Source: Caldicellulosiruptor obsidiansis OB47 (GTDB lineage Bacteria > Bacillota > Thermoanaerobacteria > Caldicellulosiruptorales > Caldicellulosiruptoraceae). From it: 64,000 nucleotides of DNA. Shown one piece after another: positions 8,994 through 19,448 of the stretch. Both the position numbers and the translations under genes were made by a program. Location: the NCBI RefSeq assembly GCF_000145215.1, contig NC_014392.1:1-64000 (forward strand), read 5' to 3'. The notes beneath the pieces are model-generated. The model saw nothing but the letters and a program-made list of their open reading frames with translations, searched no databases and was not told where the DNA came from. The stretch's first letter is position 1. Each line of letters begins with the position of its first letter.

Positions 8994-11423
8994 ATGGAAG
9001 AGCTCGATTTTAGGATAATTCCTGTTGAGATACAGGAAGAGATGAAAAAAAGTTATATAGACTATGCAATGAGCGTAATTGTATCCCGTGCACTGCCAGA
9101 TGTTCGCGATGGGCTAAAGCCTGTTCACAGAAGAATCCTTTATGCAATGAACGAGATAGGTCTTACTCCTGACAAGCCATACAGAAAGTCTGCAACAGTT
9201 GTAGGGCATGTTCTTGCCAAATATCATCCGCACGGCGATGCTGCTGTGTACGAAAGCCTTGTTCGAATGGCACAGGACTTTTCCATGCGCCATCCTCTTG
9301 TTGACGGGCATGGAAACTTTGGCTCTGTTGATGGAGATCCGCCTGCTGCTATGCGTTACACTGAAGCGCGTATGAGCAAGATTGCGGTTGAAATGCTTCG
9401 AGATATTGAAAAAGAAACAGTTGATTTTATGCCAAACTTTGATGAGTCTGCAAAAGAACCAAAGGTTTTGCCATCACGATTTCCAAACCTTTTAGTAAAT
9501 GGCAGTCAGGGAATTGCGGTTGGTATGGCAACAAACATACCTCCTCACAACCTTGCAGAGGTAATTGATGCAATTGTATATATTCTTGACAATGAAAATG
9601 CAACTCTTGATGACATAATGAAGATAATAAAAGGGCCTGATTTTCCAACCGGCGGGTATATAATCGGCAAAAAAGGTATAAGGGATGCATATGCAACTGG
9701 AAAAGGAAAAATCATTGTCCGGGCAAAAACCTCAATTGAACAGACATCAAAGGGAAGACAGAGAATAATTATAACAGAACTTCCTTATATGGTAAATAAA
9801 GCACGATTAATTGAAAAGATTGCCGAGCTTGTCCATGAAAAGAAGATAGACGGGATTTCGGATATAAGAGATGAGTCTGACAAAGAGGGTCTGAGGATTG
9901 TAATTGAAATCAAAAAGGATGCAGATGCAAATGTTGTTTTAAAACAGCTTTACAAAAACACCCAGCTTCAGGACAGCTTTGGCATAATCATGCTTGCGCT
10001 TGTTGACAACCAGCCAAAAGTTTTAACTCTTATGGACATGTTAAACCTATACATTGAACATCAAAAAGAGATAATTGTCAGAAGAACAAGGTATGACCTT
10101 AAAAAAGCAGAAGAGAGAGCTCACATTTTAGAAGGGCTCAAAAAGGCTCTTGATCACATAGATGAGATAATATCAATTATAAGGTCGTCAAAGACAGTAA
10201 GCGAAGCAAAAGACAGGTTGATTCAAAGGTTTAAGTTTACAGATGTTCAGGCTCAAGCAATACTTGATATGAGGCTGCAAAGACTCACAGGTTTGGAAAG
10301 ACAAAAGATAGAAGAAGAGCTTGCAGAGCTTATAAAGATGATAGAGTATTACAAAAACGTGCTTGCAAGTGAGGCAATGGTAAAAGAAATAATAAAAAAG
10401 GAGATTTTGGAGATTAAAGAAAAGTACAAAGATGAAAGAAGAACAAAGATAATTCAAGATGAACATGAAGATTTTGAAGAAGAAGAGCTAATTCAGGAGC
10501 AGGAAACTGTAGTAACACTTACACATTTTGGATATATAAAACGTCTTCCACTTGACACATATAAGAGCCAAAAACGGGGTGGAAGAGGAATTACGGGAAT
10601 ATCAACAAGGGAAGATGATTTTGTTGAAGATGTATTTGTTACAACAACACACCACTACATTCTCTTTTTCACAGACAAAGGCAGAGTTTTCCGCTTAAGA
10701 GCGTATGAAGTACCAGAAGGTTCGCGTCAGGCAAAAGGTACTGCAATTGTCAATTTGATTCAAATTAGCAAGGATGAAAAGATTACTGCTACAATGGCTG
10801 TAAAAGACTTTAAAGAAGGCTATCTTATGATGTGTACGAAAAATGGTACTATAAAGAAGGTACTCTTGAGCGAGTTTGAAAATACAACCAAGGCAGGTAA
10901 AAAAGCTATAACTCTTGCAGATGATGATAGTCTTGTGGATGTAAAACTAACATCAGGCAACGATGAGGTTGTACTTGTATCGGGCAATGGATACTGTGTT
11001 GTATTTAACGAAAATGATGTCAGAGTAATGGGGAGATTGGCTCAAGGTGTAAAGGGAATGACATTAGAAGAAGGTGATTTTATCGTTGGAATGGAAAAAG
11101 CAAGTGATGGAAAGTATCTTCTTTGCGTTACAGAAAACGGATTTGGCAAAAGAAGCGAGATTGAAGAGTACAGAAAAACAAAACGTGGTGCAAAAGGAGT
11201 TTTAACTTACAAGGTAACAGACAAGACAGGCAAAATTGTTGACATAAAAATGGTAAACGATGAGGATGAGATTATGATATGCTCAACAGAAGGAATATTT
11301 ATAAGACTTGAGATGTCTCAAGTTCCTGTTCAGGGGAGAAATACCCAGGGTGTAAAACTTATGAGAATAGACGGTGAGGATATAAGAGTATCATCAATTG
11401 CAAGGATAAAGGCTGAGGAGTAA
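8994..11423 (+). CDS. gyrA: DNA gyrase subunit A
   Basis: Breakage-reunion subunit of DNA gyrase. The 809 residues begin with the conserved quinolone-region core ([40 protein letters not shown]) and carry the catalytic Tyr in [11 protein letters not shown] coiled-coil stretch (about residues 365-490) precedes the C-terminal six-bladed DNA-wrapping domain. The GyrA box is seen as [10 protein letters not shown], which marks this as gyrase rather than topoisomerase IV. AAAGGGAGG lies before the ATG. A strong terminator hairpin follows. Confidence 0.96.
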   Translation: MEELDFRIIPVEIQEEMKKSYIDYAMSVIVSRALPDVRDGLKPVHRRILYAMNEIGLTPDKPYRKSATVVGHVLAKYHPHGDAAVYESLVRMAQDFSMRHPLVDGHGNFGSVDGDPPAAMRYTEARMSKIAVEMLRDIEKETVDFMPNFDESAKEPKVLPSRFPNLLVNGSQGIAVGMATNIPPHNLAEVIDAIVYILDNENATLDDIMKIIKGPDFPTGGYIIGKKGIRDAYATGKGKIIVRAKTSIEQTSKGRQRIIITELPYMVNKARLIEKIAELVHEKKIDGISDIRDESDKEGLRIVIEIKKDADANVVLKQLYKNTQLQDSFGIIMLALVDNQPKVLTLMDMLNLYIEHQKEIIVRRTRYDLKKAEERAHILEGLKKALDHIDEIISIIRSSKTVSEAKDRLIQRFKFTDVQAQAILDMRLQRLTGLERQKIEEELAELIKMIEYYKNVLASEAMVKEIIKKEILEIKEKYKDERRTKIIQDEHEDFEEEELIQEQETVVTLTHFGYIKRLPLDTYKSQKRGGRGITGISTREDDFVEDVFVTTTHHYILFFTDKGRVFRLRAYEVPEGSRQAKGTAIVNLIQISKDEKITATMAVKDFKEGYLMMCTKNGTIKKVLLSEFENTTKAGKKAITLADDDSLVDVKLTSGNDEVVLVSGNGYCVVFNENDVRVMGRLAQGVKGMTLEEGDFIVGMEKASDGKYLLCVTENGFGKRSEIEEYRKTKRGAKGVLTYKVTDKTGKIVDIKMVNDEDEIMICSTEGIFIRLEMSQVPVQGRNTQGVKLMRIDGEDIRVSSIARIKAEE

Positions 11424-11429
11424 AGATTT

Positions 11430-11470
11430 AAAAGGGGCTTTCTGCTAATAGATGTCAGGAAGCCTCTTTT
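11430..11470 (+). terminator. Rho-independent terminator after gyrA
   Basis: The arms AAAGGGGCTTTCTG and CAGGAAGCCTCTTTT pair around an 11-base loop and end in a T-run. It starts a few bases after the gyrA stop and probably ends the replication-supercoiling operon. Confidence 0.85.
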
Positions 11471-11551
11471 AATTTAAACTTTGTACAGTAACATTTTTAA
11501 CATTTGCAGCGTTAAAAATTGTAGAAAAATATCTAAACGGGAGGAGTAGAA

Positions 11552-12559
11552 ATGATGAAAAAACTCAGACTCATAGTATTTTTTATGATTTTGTCAATTT
11601 TAATAATGTCAGTTTCATTTGCTGGTGATATCAAAAGCAGTATAGCTGGTAAAGATTATGGAAATGGTGTTGTGGATAAACCAAACAGTGAAGTGACGTA
11701 TCAGATAAAAGATGGTTATATTTATATTTACTGGGGGCAAAAGCCTACTGGAGGATATTTAATTAAAATAAATGAAGTTAAGTATACAAATGGAACACTT
11801 TATGTTTATTTTTACACAAAATCACCAGCACCAACTGATATTGTAACTCAGGTTATCACATATCCGAGCGATAAGGTAAAACTTCCAACTACAGAAGAGA
11901 TAAAAGAAGTAAAGCTTATAAATATTACAAATGATATGGTAGCTGAAAACGGACTTGCAAAAAGATATTTTCCGCTCACAAAAGGCAGTTACTGGATTTA
12001 CAATTTTAAGATAAAGGAAAAAGATTCAAAAGGTAATATTGTTGAAAAAAGCAAAAAGGTTAAGATGCAGATATTGAATGAGTACAAATCAAAAGATTAT
12101 GTTTTATATGAACTTAAAGGGGATATCATAAACGTTGCACCCGAAAAACGTTTTGGTTTTATATCAGTTTCTGATAATATTTATATGGTAGATGAGAATG
12201 TTTTAAATGATATTATAAAAAACATTAAAAGCTTTGACAGCTTTGAAAAACTAATAAAAAAATTTGAAGAAGATTCGATCAGGATTATATTTAAATTTCC
12301 TCTTTTAAGCGGCAAAAAGTATCCAGCTTACAGTTATATAAAAAGAGAAGATGTTTTGTATTCATGGGTTGTGGCAAAGGAAAAAGATATTATTCTGAAG
12401 GGAAAAAAATATAACCAGTTTAAAATTGAATACAAATCTTTACCGGAAAGAATTTCAATAGGCTTTGTTTATGGGATAGGGATAACTTACGTTGAGTATC
12501 ACCACAACGGTTCAACTTGTGATGCATATGCAAGTTTGGTAGATTTTAAGGTAAAATGA
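11552..12559 (+). CDS. Secreted protein with PrcB-like domain
   Basis: A 335-residue exported protein. The signal peptide is clear (MMKKLRLIVFFMILSILIMSVSFAG, cleavage probably after SFA). Residues about 45-105 resemble the PrcB C-terminal domain (PTGGYLIKINEVKYTNGTLYVYF followed by a conserved Pro-rich strand), found in protease-complex and cell-surface proteins. The rest (about 120-335) is beta-rich and unfamiliar, with YFPLTKGSYWIYNFKIKEK, seen in several secreted lipoprotein-like families. It stands alone with a GGGAGGAG ribosome site. The function is unknown. A cell-surface binding or assembly role is only inference. Confidence 0.7.
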   Translation: MMKKLRLIVFFMILSILIMSVSFAGDIKSSIAGKDYGNGVVDKPNSEVTYQIKDGYIYIYWGQKPTGGYLIKINEVKYTNGTLYVYFYTKSPAPTDIVTQVITYPSDKVKLPTTEEIKEVKLINITNDMVAENGLAKRYFPLTKGSYWIYNFKIKEKDSKGNIVEKSKKVKMQILNEYKSKDYVLYELKGDIINVAPEKRFGFISVSDNIYMVDENVLNDIIKNIKSFDSFEKLIKKFEEDSIRIIFKFPLLSGKKYPAYSYIKREDVLYSWVVAKEKDIILKGKKYNQFKIEYKSLPERISIGFVYGIGITYVEYHHNGSTCDAYASLVDFKVK

Positions 12560-12610
12560 TGCTAGAAAGTTTCACGTAAATTTTTCAGGACAGCAGCTAC
12601 AAAAATATTT

Positions 12611-12641
12611 TTGACAGTAAAGCCTTGTTTTTTGGTATAAT
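12611..12641 (+). promoter_or_regulatory. Promoter before the SprA-like gene
   Basis: TTGACA (12611-12616) and TATAAT (12636-12641) are 19 bases apart, longer than ideal. The -10 box has the TGn extension (TGG before TATAAT), which can compensate. The start codon is 38 bases downstream. Confidence 0.6.
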
Positions 12642-12678
12642 AATTATATAAAGAATTGCTTTTAAGAAGTGGTAGAAG

Positions 12679-13224
12679 ATGATAATAAATTCTCTAAATA
12701 CTTATTCAGGACTGAATATAGATTACAGAATATACAGCGAGTCAGAAAAAGCTGATGGGAAAAATTTAGCTATTTTCAATCTTTCCAAAAAAGATACTGA
12801 AAAAAATAGTATAGCAGAACAACAAAAAGAGTTCAATGACCCGAAGATAAGGTTTTTAAAGAGAATTGGTATTTTGGAATGTAAAACGTGTAAAAACAGA
12901 AAGTATCAGGATGTATCAAACGACCCAGGTGTATCTTTCAAGACTCCTTCGCATATATCTCCGGAGTTTTCAGCAAGTGTTGTTTTGGCACATGAAAGAG
13001 AACATGTAGCAAGAGAAATGCAAAATTCAAAAGAAAAAGGCAAAGAAGTTGTATCTTCAAGCATTTCGCTAACATTGAGTGTTTGCCCGGAGTGTGGAAG
13101 AGTTTATGTCTCTGGTGGAAAAACAAAGGTTGTAACAAAAAGTGCACCTAAGGATCCTTTTATAGAAAATTATAATAGAAATATAATAGAAAATTTTGGA
13201 CTTTTTGTAGATGCTGTAGTTTAG
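12679..13224 (+). CDS. SprA-like putative zinc metalloprotease
   Basis: A 181-residue soluble protein. The central block has CKTCKNRKYQD, then DPGVSFKTPSHISPEFSA, then VLAHEREHVAREM, and near the end CPECGRVYVSGG. The HEREH motif is a variant of the zincin HExxH site. The two CxxC pairs look like a metal-binding ribbon. The same block occurs in proteins annotated as SprA-related or putative metalloprotease in other bacteria. No signal peptide is seen, so it should act in the cytoplasm. The N-terminal 60 residues are unlike anything I recognise. Protease activity has not been shown for this family to my knowledge. Confidence 0.65.
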   Translation: MIINSLNTYSGLNIDYRIYSESEKADGKNLAIFNLSKKDTEKNSIAEQQKEFNDPKIRFLKRIGILECKTCKNRKYQDVSNDPGVSFKTPSHISPEFSASVVLAHEREHVAREMQNSKEKGKEVVSSSISLTLSVCPECGRVYVSGGKTKVVTKSAPKDPFIENYNRNIIENFGLFVDAVV

Positions 13225-13238
13225 GTATTGTAAAAAGG

Positions 13239-13281
13239 TAAAAGGGGCTGTACAATTATTTTTCAGTAAAGCCCCTTTTTG
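13239..13281. terminator. Bidirectional terminator between convergent genes
   Basis: AAAAGGGGCT and AGCCCCTTTTT form a stem with a T-run on the plus strand and a shorter one on the minus strand. It lies between the ends of the plus-strand SprA-like gene and the minus-strand EF-hand gene and could serve both. Confidence 0.75.
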
Positions 13282-13307
13282 TGCAGTTTTATGTCTTACA
13301 GGATATT

Positions 13308-14333
13308 TTAGATTGCAACATCAATATGCTGCAAAATTCCCGGCTTTCCATTTTCAAATAGAAAAAGTCCTGTTTTTTGAACAGTTCCAAAAGTTTTGTT
13401 GTTTTTTGAATTTTGCAGGTTATACTGGCTGTTTGTATTTCCAAGGAAAATTGCACCTATACCAAGTTCTTTTATTTTCAGGATTTTGTCTTCTGATTCG
13501 GTTTTTATCCATACAAGGAGATTTGAAAATACTTCATCGTTTTCATCAATCCATCCGTTTTTGTCCGAATCATATTGTGATAGTTCTAAAAAGCCGTCGT
13601 TCGATGTTGGTCCAAAAAGTTCAGAACCGTTATCAATTTTTCCATTTTGATTTTTATCCAGAGCCAAAAATCCATTTCGGTTTGAAAGAAGTGGAATTAT
13701 TTCAAGCTCTGAATCAATGTCAATGTCAAACTCAAATGTTTTTGGTATAAAAGAAGGTAAATTCCCGTCAAAGTTTATAACAAGCGGATCAACATTTTTT
13801 GGCATTCCAAATCTGATGTCAATATCGAACCTTTCAACAAAAGATTGTGAAAAGTTCAAATTCAAATCTATACTGATTTCTCTTGCATCCTGTGTTTTAA
13901 CAATAGCCTTTGCTGAAAAACTAAAATCTGTTTTGAGTTCTCTTGAATAGCTTGCAGAAAGTCTGAAACCAGAAGGAGCTATCTGGTTTTGAGTCTGTAT
14001 CTGTATATTTTCCTTTCCATCTTGCTGGTCTGTTTTCAACTTTTCTAATAATTTGAATTTTATTTTTTTGCCTGTGATTTTACTCAAGAGCTTTTCAATT
14101 AAAAGAATTTTAAGTTTATCCTCTGGCGAAATTTCAATTTCGTCTTTTATATCCTGAGAGTTTTGATTATTCTCACAGGAAATCTTTTGTGTATTTTTAG
14201 CTTTATCTGAAATTTCAACCGAATAAGCAGAAGTTTTGATATTGTGCCACACCTCAAACTCAACTTTGCTTTCAGTCTTTTCTATCCTTTGTACTTCAGA
14301 AGACAGTTTTACATAGCTTTGTTCAATTCTCAT
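13308..14333 (-). CDS. Cytoplasmic protein with EF-hand-like calcium loops
   Basis: A 341-residue protein without a signal peptide. Residues 1-150 are polar and Lys/Gln/Asn rich. The C-terminal half contains two calcium-loop-like segments, DKNQNGKIDNGSELFG and YDSDKNGWIDENDEVF, with the DxNxNGxIDxxxE spacing of EF-hand or dockerin-type loops. The block GFLALDKNQNG...FLELSQYDSDKNGW...LLVWI recurs in RTX/VCBS-like bacterial surface proteins, usually far larger. Here it is a short free-standing protein. It is transcribed away from the peroxiredoxin gene. Function unknown; calcium binding is an inference. Confidence 0.6.
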   Translation of the reverse strand: MRIEQSYVKLSSEVQRIEKTESKVEFEVWHNIKTSAYSVEISDKAKNTQKISCENNQNSQDIKDEIEISPEDKLKILLIEKLLSKITGKKIKFKLLEKLKTDQQDGKENIQIQTQNQIAPSGFRLSASYSRELKTDFSFSAKAIVKTQDAREISIDLNLNFSQSFVERFDIDIRFGMPKNVDPLVINFDGNLPSFIPKTFEFDIDIDSELEIIPLLSNRNGFLALDKNQNGKIDNGSELFGPTSNDGFLELSQYDSDKNGWIDENDEVFSNLLVWIKTESEDKILKIKELGIGAIFLGNTNSQYNLQNSKNNKTFGTVQKTGLFLFENGKPGILQHIDVAI

Positions 14334-14550
14334 ACCATTTCACCGTTTTTTAGAATTTATATTCTAATTATCGAAAAGTTATATGAAAAATTTAATTTTT
14401 TAACGTACAGATACAACATTCAGAATTTATACAATCAATACAATACAGTATTAATTTCAAAATTAAAATATTTACAAAATAAATTGTTTTAAAAGTTTAT
14501 CATTAGGGTAATAAATATGTGGAAAAAAAATATCAAAAGGAGAGATTGAG

Positions 14551-15213
14551 ATGGAGATTACAAACAGGATTCCACTTCTTGGAGAAAAATTTCCGAGCAT
14601 GACAGTAAAAACAACACATGGAATGATAAAACTTCCAGATGATTATGCAGGTAAATGGTTTGTGTTATTTTCACATCCCGGTGATTTTACACCTGTTTGC
14701 ACAACTGAGTTTGTTGCGTTTGCAAAAAAAGCAGATGAGTTTAAAAAATTAAATGCTGAGCTTATTGGGCTTTCGGTTGACCAGGTTTTTGCTCACATAA
14801 AGTGGATTGAGTGGATTGAAGAAAAGCTTGGAGTAAAAATTCCTTTCCCTGTTATTGCGGATGAACTTGGCACAGTTGCAAAGACTCTTGGAATGATTCA
14901 TGAGGCAAAAGGATCAAATACTGTCAGAGCTGTCTTTATTGTGGATGATAAAGGAATTTTAAGGCTTATGATGTATTATCCTCAAGAGGTTGGAAGAAGT
15001 ATAGATGAGATACTTCGAGCATTGAAAGCTTTGCAGGTTTCCACACAAAACGGTGTTGCACTTCCTGAAAACTGGCCAAACAATAGTTTAATTGGCGACA
15101 AGGTAATAATTCCACCTGCTGCAACAGAGGATTTGGCAAAAGAAAGGCTTCAAAAAGCCAAAGATGGCGAGATTGAGTGTTTTGACTGGTGGTTTTGTTA
15201 TAAGAAACTGTGA
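14551..15213 (+). CDS. Peroxiredoxin, Prx6/AhpC-TSA type
   Basis: A 220-residue thiol peroxidase that reduces peroxides in the cytoplasm. The peroxidatic Cys lies in [10 protein letters not shown] (about residue 50), with the conserved Pro and Thr, and the active-site Arg lies in [10 protein letters not shown]. The long C-terminal arm and the final Cys in [11 protein letters not shown] are typical of archaeal and thermophile Prx6-type enzymes, which often form decamers and can use that Cys for resolution. AAAAGGAGAG lies before the ATG. For an anaerobe, this is a plausible oxygen-defence gene. It appears monocistronic, with a terminator after it. Confidence 0.9.
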   Translation: MEITNRIPLLGEKFPSMTVKTTHGMIKLPDDYAGKWFVLFSHPGDFTPVCTTEFVAFAKKADEFKKLNAELIGLSVDQVFAHIKWIEWIEEKLGVKIPFPVIADELGTVAKTLGMIHEAKGSNTVRAVFIVDDKGILRLMMYYPQEVGRSIDEILRALKALQVSTQNGVALPENWPNNSLIGDKVIIPPAATEDLAKERLQKAKDGEIECFDWWFCYKKL

Positions 15214-15232
15214 AGAGGAAAAACACAATTTG

Positions 15233-15268
15233 GAAGACCGCTTTTAGATATGAGTGGTCTTCTTTTTT
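15233..15268 (+). terminator. Terminator after the peroxiredoxin gene
   Basis: GAAGACC (15233-15239) pairs with GGTCTTC (15256-15262) and a run of T follows. Confidence 0.85.
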
Positions 15269-15840
<572 letters not shown>

Positions 15841-15971
15841 CACAGTTGATACTATAATCAATTTGCAATTTCCAGTTCATTTTAAAAAAGTATTGCATTT
15901 AATATTGCAATTAAGATATAAATTAATTAGTAATAAAATAAAAAGAAAAACAACCCTAAGGAGTGTTGTTT

Positions 15972-16562
15972 ATGCCTTTACCGAAAAAAGAAGAGTTTTA
16001 TACTTATGAAGATTATTTAAACTGGCCAAATGATCAGAGAATAGAATTAATTGATGGTAAAATTTATTTAATGGCTCCTCCATCGACAATTCATCAAAGA
16101 ATATTAAGAGAAATATTTATAAACTTTGCTATGTATCTTAAAGGCAAGCAATGCGAAGTATTTAGTGCACCTTTTGGAGTAAGATTCCCTTCTGCAAATG
16201 AGAAAAGTAATAAAGAAATAAAAACTGTTGTAGAACCTGATATTGTAGTGGTGTGCGATAAATCAAAAATAGACAATGAAGGATGCAAAGGAGCTCCTGA
16301 TTTAATCGTTGAAATTACATCACCTTCAACTGCAAGCAAAGATAAAATAGAGAAATTTAATTTATATGAAAAATATGGGGTGAAAGAATATTGGATAGTG
16401 GAACCTGAAAGTAGAATTATAAGTGTATTTACTTTACAGGAAAATGGTCGATATGGTAGACCTGATGTGTACACTGTAGGTAATAGAATCAAAGTTTCTA
16501 TCTTTGAAGATTTAGTAATAGATTTAAGAGAGATATTTGAGGGTGCTGATAAAAATCTCTAA
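15972..16562 (+). CDS. Uma2-family (DUF820) putative nuclease
   Basis: A 196-residue Uma2 protein, a PD-(D/E)xK-fold family common in cyanobacteria and thermophilic Bacillota. Key blocks are IELIDGKIYLMAPPS, VVEPDIVVVCD, GAPDLIVEITSPSTASKDKIEKFNLYEKYGVKEYWIVEPE, which include the acidic and Lys residues of the presumed nuclease site. I start at ATG 15972 because AAGGAG at 15958-15963 is 8 bases before it. An in-frame GTG at 15963 overlaps that site. The family's role is unproven. A second, truncated relative is at 22184. Confidence 0.8.
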   Translation: MPLPKKEEFYTYEDYLNWPNDQRIELIDGKIYLMAPPSTIHQRILREIFINFAMYLKGKQCEVFSAPFGVRFPSANEKSNKEIKTVVEPDIVVVCDKSKIDNEGCKGAPDLIVEITSPSTASKDKIEKFNLYEKYGVKEYWIVEPESRIISVFTLQENGRYGRPDVYTVGNRIKVSIFEDLVIDLREIFEGADKNL

Positions 16563-16593
16563 TTTTGGTGCAAAACTAAAAAGTTTATTTCTG

Positions 16594-16621
16594 TTGATTT
16601 TTAGAAAATTAATGTTATAAT
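16594..16621 (+). promoter_or_regulatory. Promoter before a small membrane-protein gene
   Basis: TTGATT (16594-16599) and TATAAT (16616-16621) are 16 bases apart. Transcription would start near 16628, which argues against an ATG at 16624 as the start of the next gene. Confidence 0.6.
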
Positions 16622-16659
16622 AAATGCATAACAACATATATAAAATTGGAGATGATTTC

Positions 16660-16866
16660 TTGAAAAAGATAAATAAATTTTTAAGTATTGGGCTAATTAT
16701 TATTGCACTTATGTTATTATTAAAACATTTTTCTGTCCAATTGCCAGATTTTTTTGAAGAATTATGTTATGGAATTGGTGTTGGGTTAGAATTATTTGGT
16801 ATTTATCTCATGTTCGGTGACACTTCTAAATTTAGAAATTACAAAATAAGGCTTGTTAAAAAGTAA
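16660..16866 (+). CDS. Small membrane protein of unknown function
   Basis: A predicted protein of 68 residues with two likely membrane helices (FLSIGLIIIALMLLLKHF and LCYGIGVGLELFGIYLMFG) and a basic C-terminus. I start at TTG 16660, which has TTGGAG 9 bases upstream. An ATG at 16624 is in frame but lies at or before the predicted transcript start. No family recognised. A terminator-like hairpin follows closely, so it is probably a one-gene transcript. Confidence 0.5.
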   Translation: MKKINKFLSIGLIIIALMLLLKHFSVQLPDFFEELCYGIGVGLELFGIYLMFGDTSKFRNYKIRLVKK

Positions 16867-16877
16867 TTTACATTGGC

Positions 16878-16908
16878 AAAAAGCCTGTGAGAAATCATGG
16901 GCTTTTTT
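16878..16908 (+). terminator. Terminator after the small membrane-protein gene
   Basis: AAAAAGCC-TGTG and CATGGGCTTTTTT form an imperfect stem followed by T-rich sequence. Confidence 0.65.
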
Positions 16909-17095
16909 GTTTTTTCACAAATATTTTTGACTGTTGTTCATTTAGATACAGAAGAGTAAAAGACCATCGAAGCTAAAGTCCAAAAACATTTTGACAACCA
17001 AATACTCTTAAATATAAAGCAAACTTTCTGATGATGACGTTAAAAAAACATTGAGCAAATTGCCATAAAACGGCAGAAAAACTAAGGAGGCAAGG

Positions 17096-18619
17096 CTATT
17101 TTCCTTGCCCTCTTAAAACAAGTCCAACCTTTTTTGAATTTTTGTCAATCACAACATATCCAAATTTGGGGAATATAAGTGAAGATTTATACATAAAATA
17201 ACCTCCAGAATTTAAATCAGAATCAGGTTGATATCTATATCTATAGGTTTCAGTATCAACAAACATGTATTGGGAGTTCTTTGCTGAAAATTTCAAAACA
17301 AAAGAGCCTTTTGTATCTATAAGTCCTACATAATCCTTTGTAGAAGCAGTAGCTAACTTAGCAAAAAATGAACCTGCAAGAGTAAATTGAGGTTTTATGA
17401 CAAGCTTTCCAGAAGAATTTATATATCCCCACAAGCCTGACTTATTTACCGCTGCATATCCTTCAGAAAAATTTTCTGCTATGTCAAACTGGGGTTTTAT
17501 GAGTATTTTAAAGTTTTTATCCATAAATCCCCACTTTCCATTTTGTTCAAAAGCTATAAATCCTTCACTGAGTTCTTTTATATCATCAAATTGGGGTTTA
17601 ACCACATAATTGCCGTTTATATCAACAATTCCCCACTTTTTATTTTTACAAACTGCCATTAATTTATTCACTTCTACGTATTTCACATTTTCGTACGCTT
17701 CTTTACTTTTCGTTCTTGTAAGACCTTTGTTAGTATACTTTTCAAACACAAGGTAGTATTTGTTATTTACAATTTCGTATAAAATATAACTTGATGATGT
17801 TTTTTCTATTTCATTTTTGGTTGAAGGTGGTGCAGATTTTGATTCATTTGCTAACATATCCTGCAGAGCTTCTGTGAACTTGCTGTCTGATAAAGCTTCT
17901 TCAAAAGAATTGTACTTCAAATCCACAAATACATTTCCATTTGTATCGACAGCTCCGCACTTTCCATCTTTTGAAACAAGAATGTATTCTAAATAAGAGT
18001 TTGGCCAAATTCCATCTTTCAAATCAAGAGCATAAAGACAAAACTCTTTATTGTTTTCATTTGGCAAGGTACACTTTATATGGGGATTAGAGTATTTTGC
18101 ATTTGGGTTGTATGAGAGCACAACAACAAAGTATATTTTGTCAAACTGAGGTGCGATATAGGCTTTTTTGTCCAGATTTAAAAAACCGTATTTGTCATCT
18201 TTTTTGCAAACATATAAACTTAGCCAAGGGTTTAAAACTTCAAAAGAGTCTAACTCAGGTTTTGGGAGAATTTTAAGATTTGAATCCACAAATCCTGCTT
18301 TTCCATTTTGCCATACAATAAAAATGTCTTTGTAAAACTTATCCTTAATCCCCATTATTGAAGGTCCATCGTAAACTATAGGCTCTATTCTATCAAACTG
18401 AGGCTTTAAAAGAACATTGCCAGATGAGCTTAGGATTCCCCATTTTCCTCCTTGAAGATAAGAAATCCAGCCGTTTGGCCAGAACAAAACATTTTCAAAC
18501 TGCGGCTTTATATACACAAACTTTTGAGAAGAGGCTTGCTGAGAGTATGCCAAGGTCAATGTGCCAATGACCCAAACAACTGCCAGCAGGAAACAAACTA
18601 ACCTTTTAATTCTTTTCAC
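17096..18619 (-). CDS. Exported WG-repeat protein
   Basis: A 507-residue exported protein made of about eight WG (KWG) repeats, each about 22-45 residues apart: for example GKWGILSSSGNVLLKPQFD, KWGIVDINGNYVVKPQFDD, KWGFMDKNFKILIKPQFD and LWGYINSSGKLVIKPQF. A signal peptide (VKRIKRLVCFLLAVVWVIGTLTLAYSQ) leads it. I start at GTG 18619 because GGGGGAG lies 6 bases upstream, and the upstream ATG at 18634 is itself part of that site. WG repeats form beta-strand units of unknown ligand. The longer segment in the middle (about residues 180-300) has degenerate repeats. Likely cell-surface or periplasmic-side; function unknown. Confidence 0.75.
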   Translation of the reverse strand: MKRIKRLVCFLLAVVWVIGTLTLAYSQQASSQKFVYIKPQFENVLFWPNGWISYLQGGKWGILSSSGNVLLKPQFDRIEPIVYDGPSIMGIKDKFYKDIFIVWQNGKAGFVDSNLKILPKPELDSFEVLNPWLSLYVCKKDDKYGFLNLDKKAYIAPQFDKIYFVVVLSYNPNAKYSNPHIKCTLPNENNKEFCLYALDLKDGIWPNSYLEYILVSKDGKCGAVDTNGNVFVDLKYNSFEEALSDSKFTEALQDMLANESKSAPPSTKNEIEKTSSSYILYEIVNNKYYLVFEKYTNKGLTRTKSKEAYENVKYVEVNKLMAVCKNKKWGIVDINGNYVVKPQFDDIKELSEGFIAFEQNGKWGFMDKNFKILIKPQFDIAENFSEGYAAVNKSGLWGYINSSGKLVIKPQFTLAGSFFAKLATASTKDYVGLIDTKGSFVLKFSAKNSQYMFVDTETYRYRYQPDSDLNSGGYFMYKSSLIFPKFGYVVIDKNSKKVGLVLRGQGK

Positions 18620-18862
18620 CAAAATCTCCCCCATTTTACAATTTTTCTTTGCAAACTTTTCACAGCCAATATTCAAATTCAGTCATGCCACAGATATTAA
18701 AGCAAAAAAAATGGCTTCAAGGATATTATAAGCAATTTTTCAAATAGGTGCAAGCAAGAAATAATGTACACAGTTAATTTTTAACATGAGATTTAGTACA
18801 ATTAAATAGTGGGTATATATATCCTTGTAGCCAAAAAATATGTGGGAAGGAGAAGTGAAGAA

Positions 18863-19432
18863 TTGAAGAAAGGCACAAAAATCCTTTTAGCTATTTTAGT
18901 TTTAGTTGTAGTGCTTGTTGTGTACACCTTTTCAACATACAATAGCCTTGTGCGCTTGAAAGAAAATGTTGACAGCAAATGGAGCCAGGTTGAAAATCAG
19001 CTGCAAAGAAGGGCAGACTTAATTCCGAACCTGGTTAACACTGTCAAAGGCTATGCAAAACACGAAAAAGAGATTTTTGAAACTCTTGCTCAGGCAAGGT
19101 CAAAGCTTTTAAATTCCTCAACATTAGAAGATAAAGCAAAGGCAAACGATGAGCTTTCATCGGCAATTTCAAGGCTTTTGATGATAGTTGAAAATTATCC
19201 CAATCTCAAGGCAGACAGAACATTTGTCCAGCTTATGGATGAGCTATCTGGTACAGAAAACAGAATTGCCGTTGCAAGAAAGGATTACAATGAGGCTGTT
19301 AGAGAGTATAATATGAAAATAAAGGTGTTTCCTAATGTTATAGTTGCAAGGATGTTTGGCTTTGAAGAAAAGAAATATTTTGAGGCATCAAGCCAAGCAA
19401 AAAGCGTGCCTTCGGTTGACTTTTCGAAATAA
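18863..19432 (+). CDS. LemA-family membrane protein
   Basis: A LemA-family protein of about 190 residues with one N-terminal membrane helix (TKILLAILVLVVVLVVYTF) followed by a helical-bundle domain. Conserved LemA blocks are seen: YNSLVRLKENVDSKWSQVENQLQRRADLIPNLVNTVKGYAKHE, and YNEAVREYNMKIKVFPNVIVARMFGF. I start at TTG 18863 because GGAAGGAG precedes it at a workable distance. The TPM-domain gene follows after 16 bases, a pairing common in bacteria. The role is unknown; a membrane scaffold is inferred. Confidence 0.85.
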   Translation: MKKGTKILLAILVLVVVLVVYTFSTYNSLVRLKENVDSKWSQVENQLQRRADLIPNLVNTVKGYAKHEKEIFETLAQARSKLLNSSTLEDKAKANDELSSAISRLLMIVENYPNLKADRTFVQLMDELSGTENRIAVARKDYNEAVREYNMKIKVFPNVIVARMFGFEEKKYFEASSQAKSVPSVDFSK

Positions 19433-19448
19433 AAGGAGAAGATAAAAG

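Noticed and set aside
13313-13750. Plus-strand frame of 145 codons opposite the EF-hand gene
   Set aside because: Phe/Gln/His-rich shadow; the minus-strand gene has the recognisable domains.
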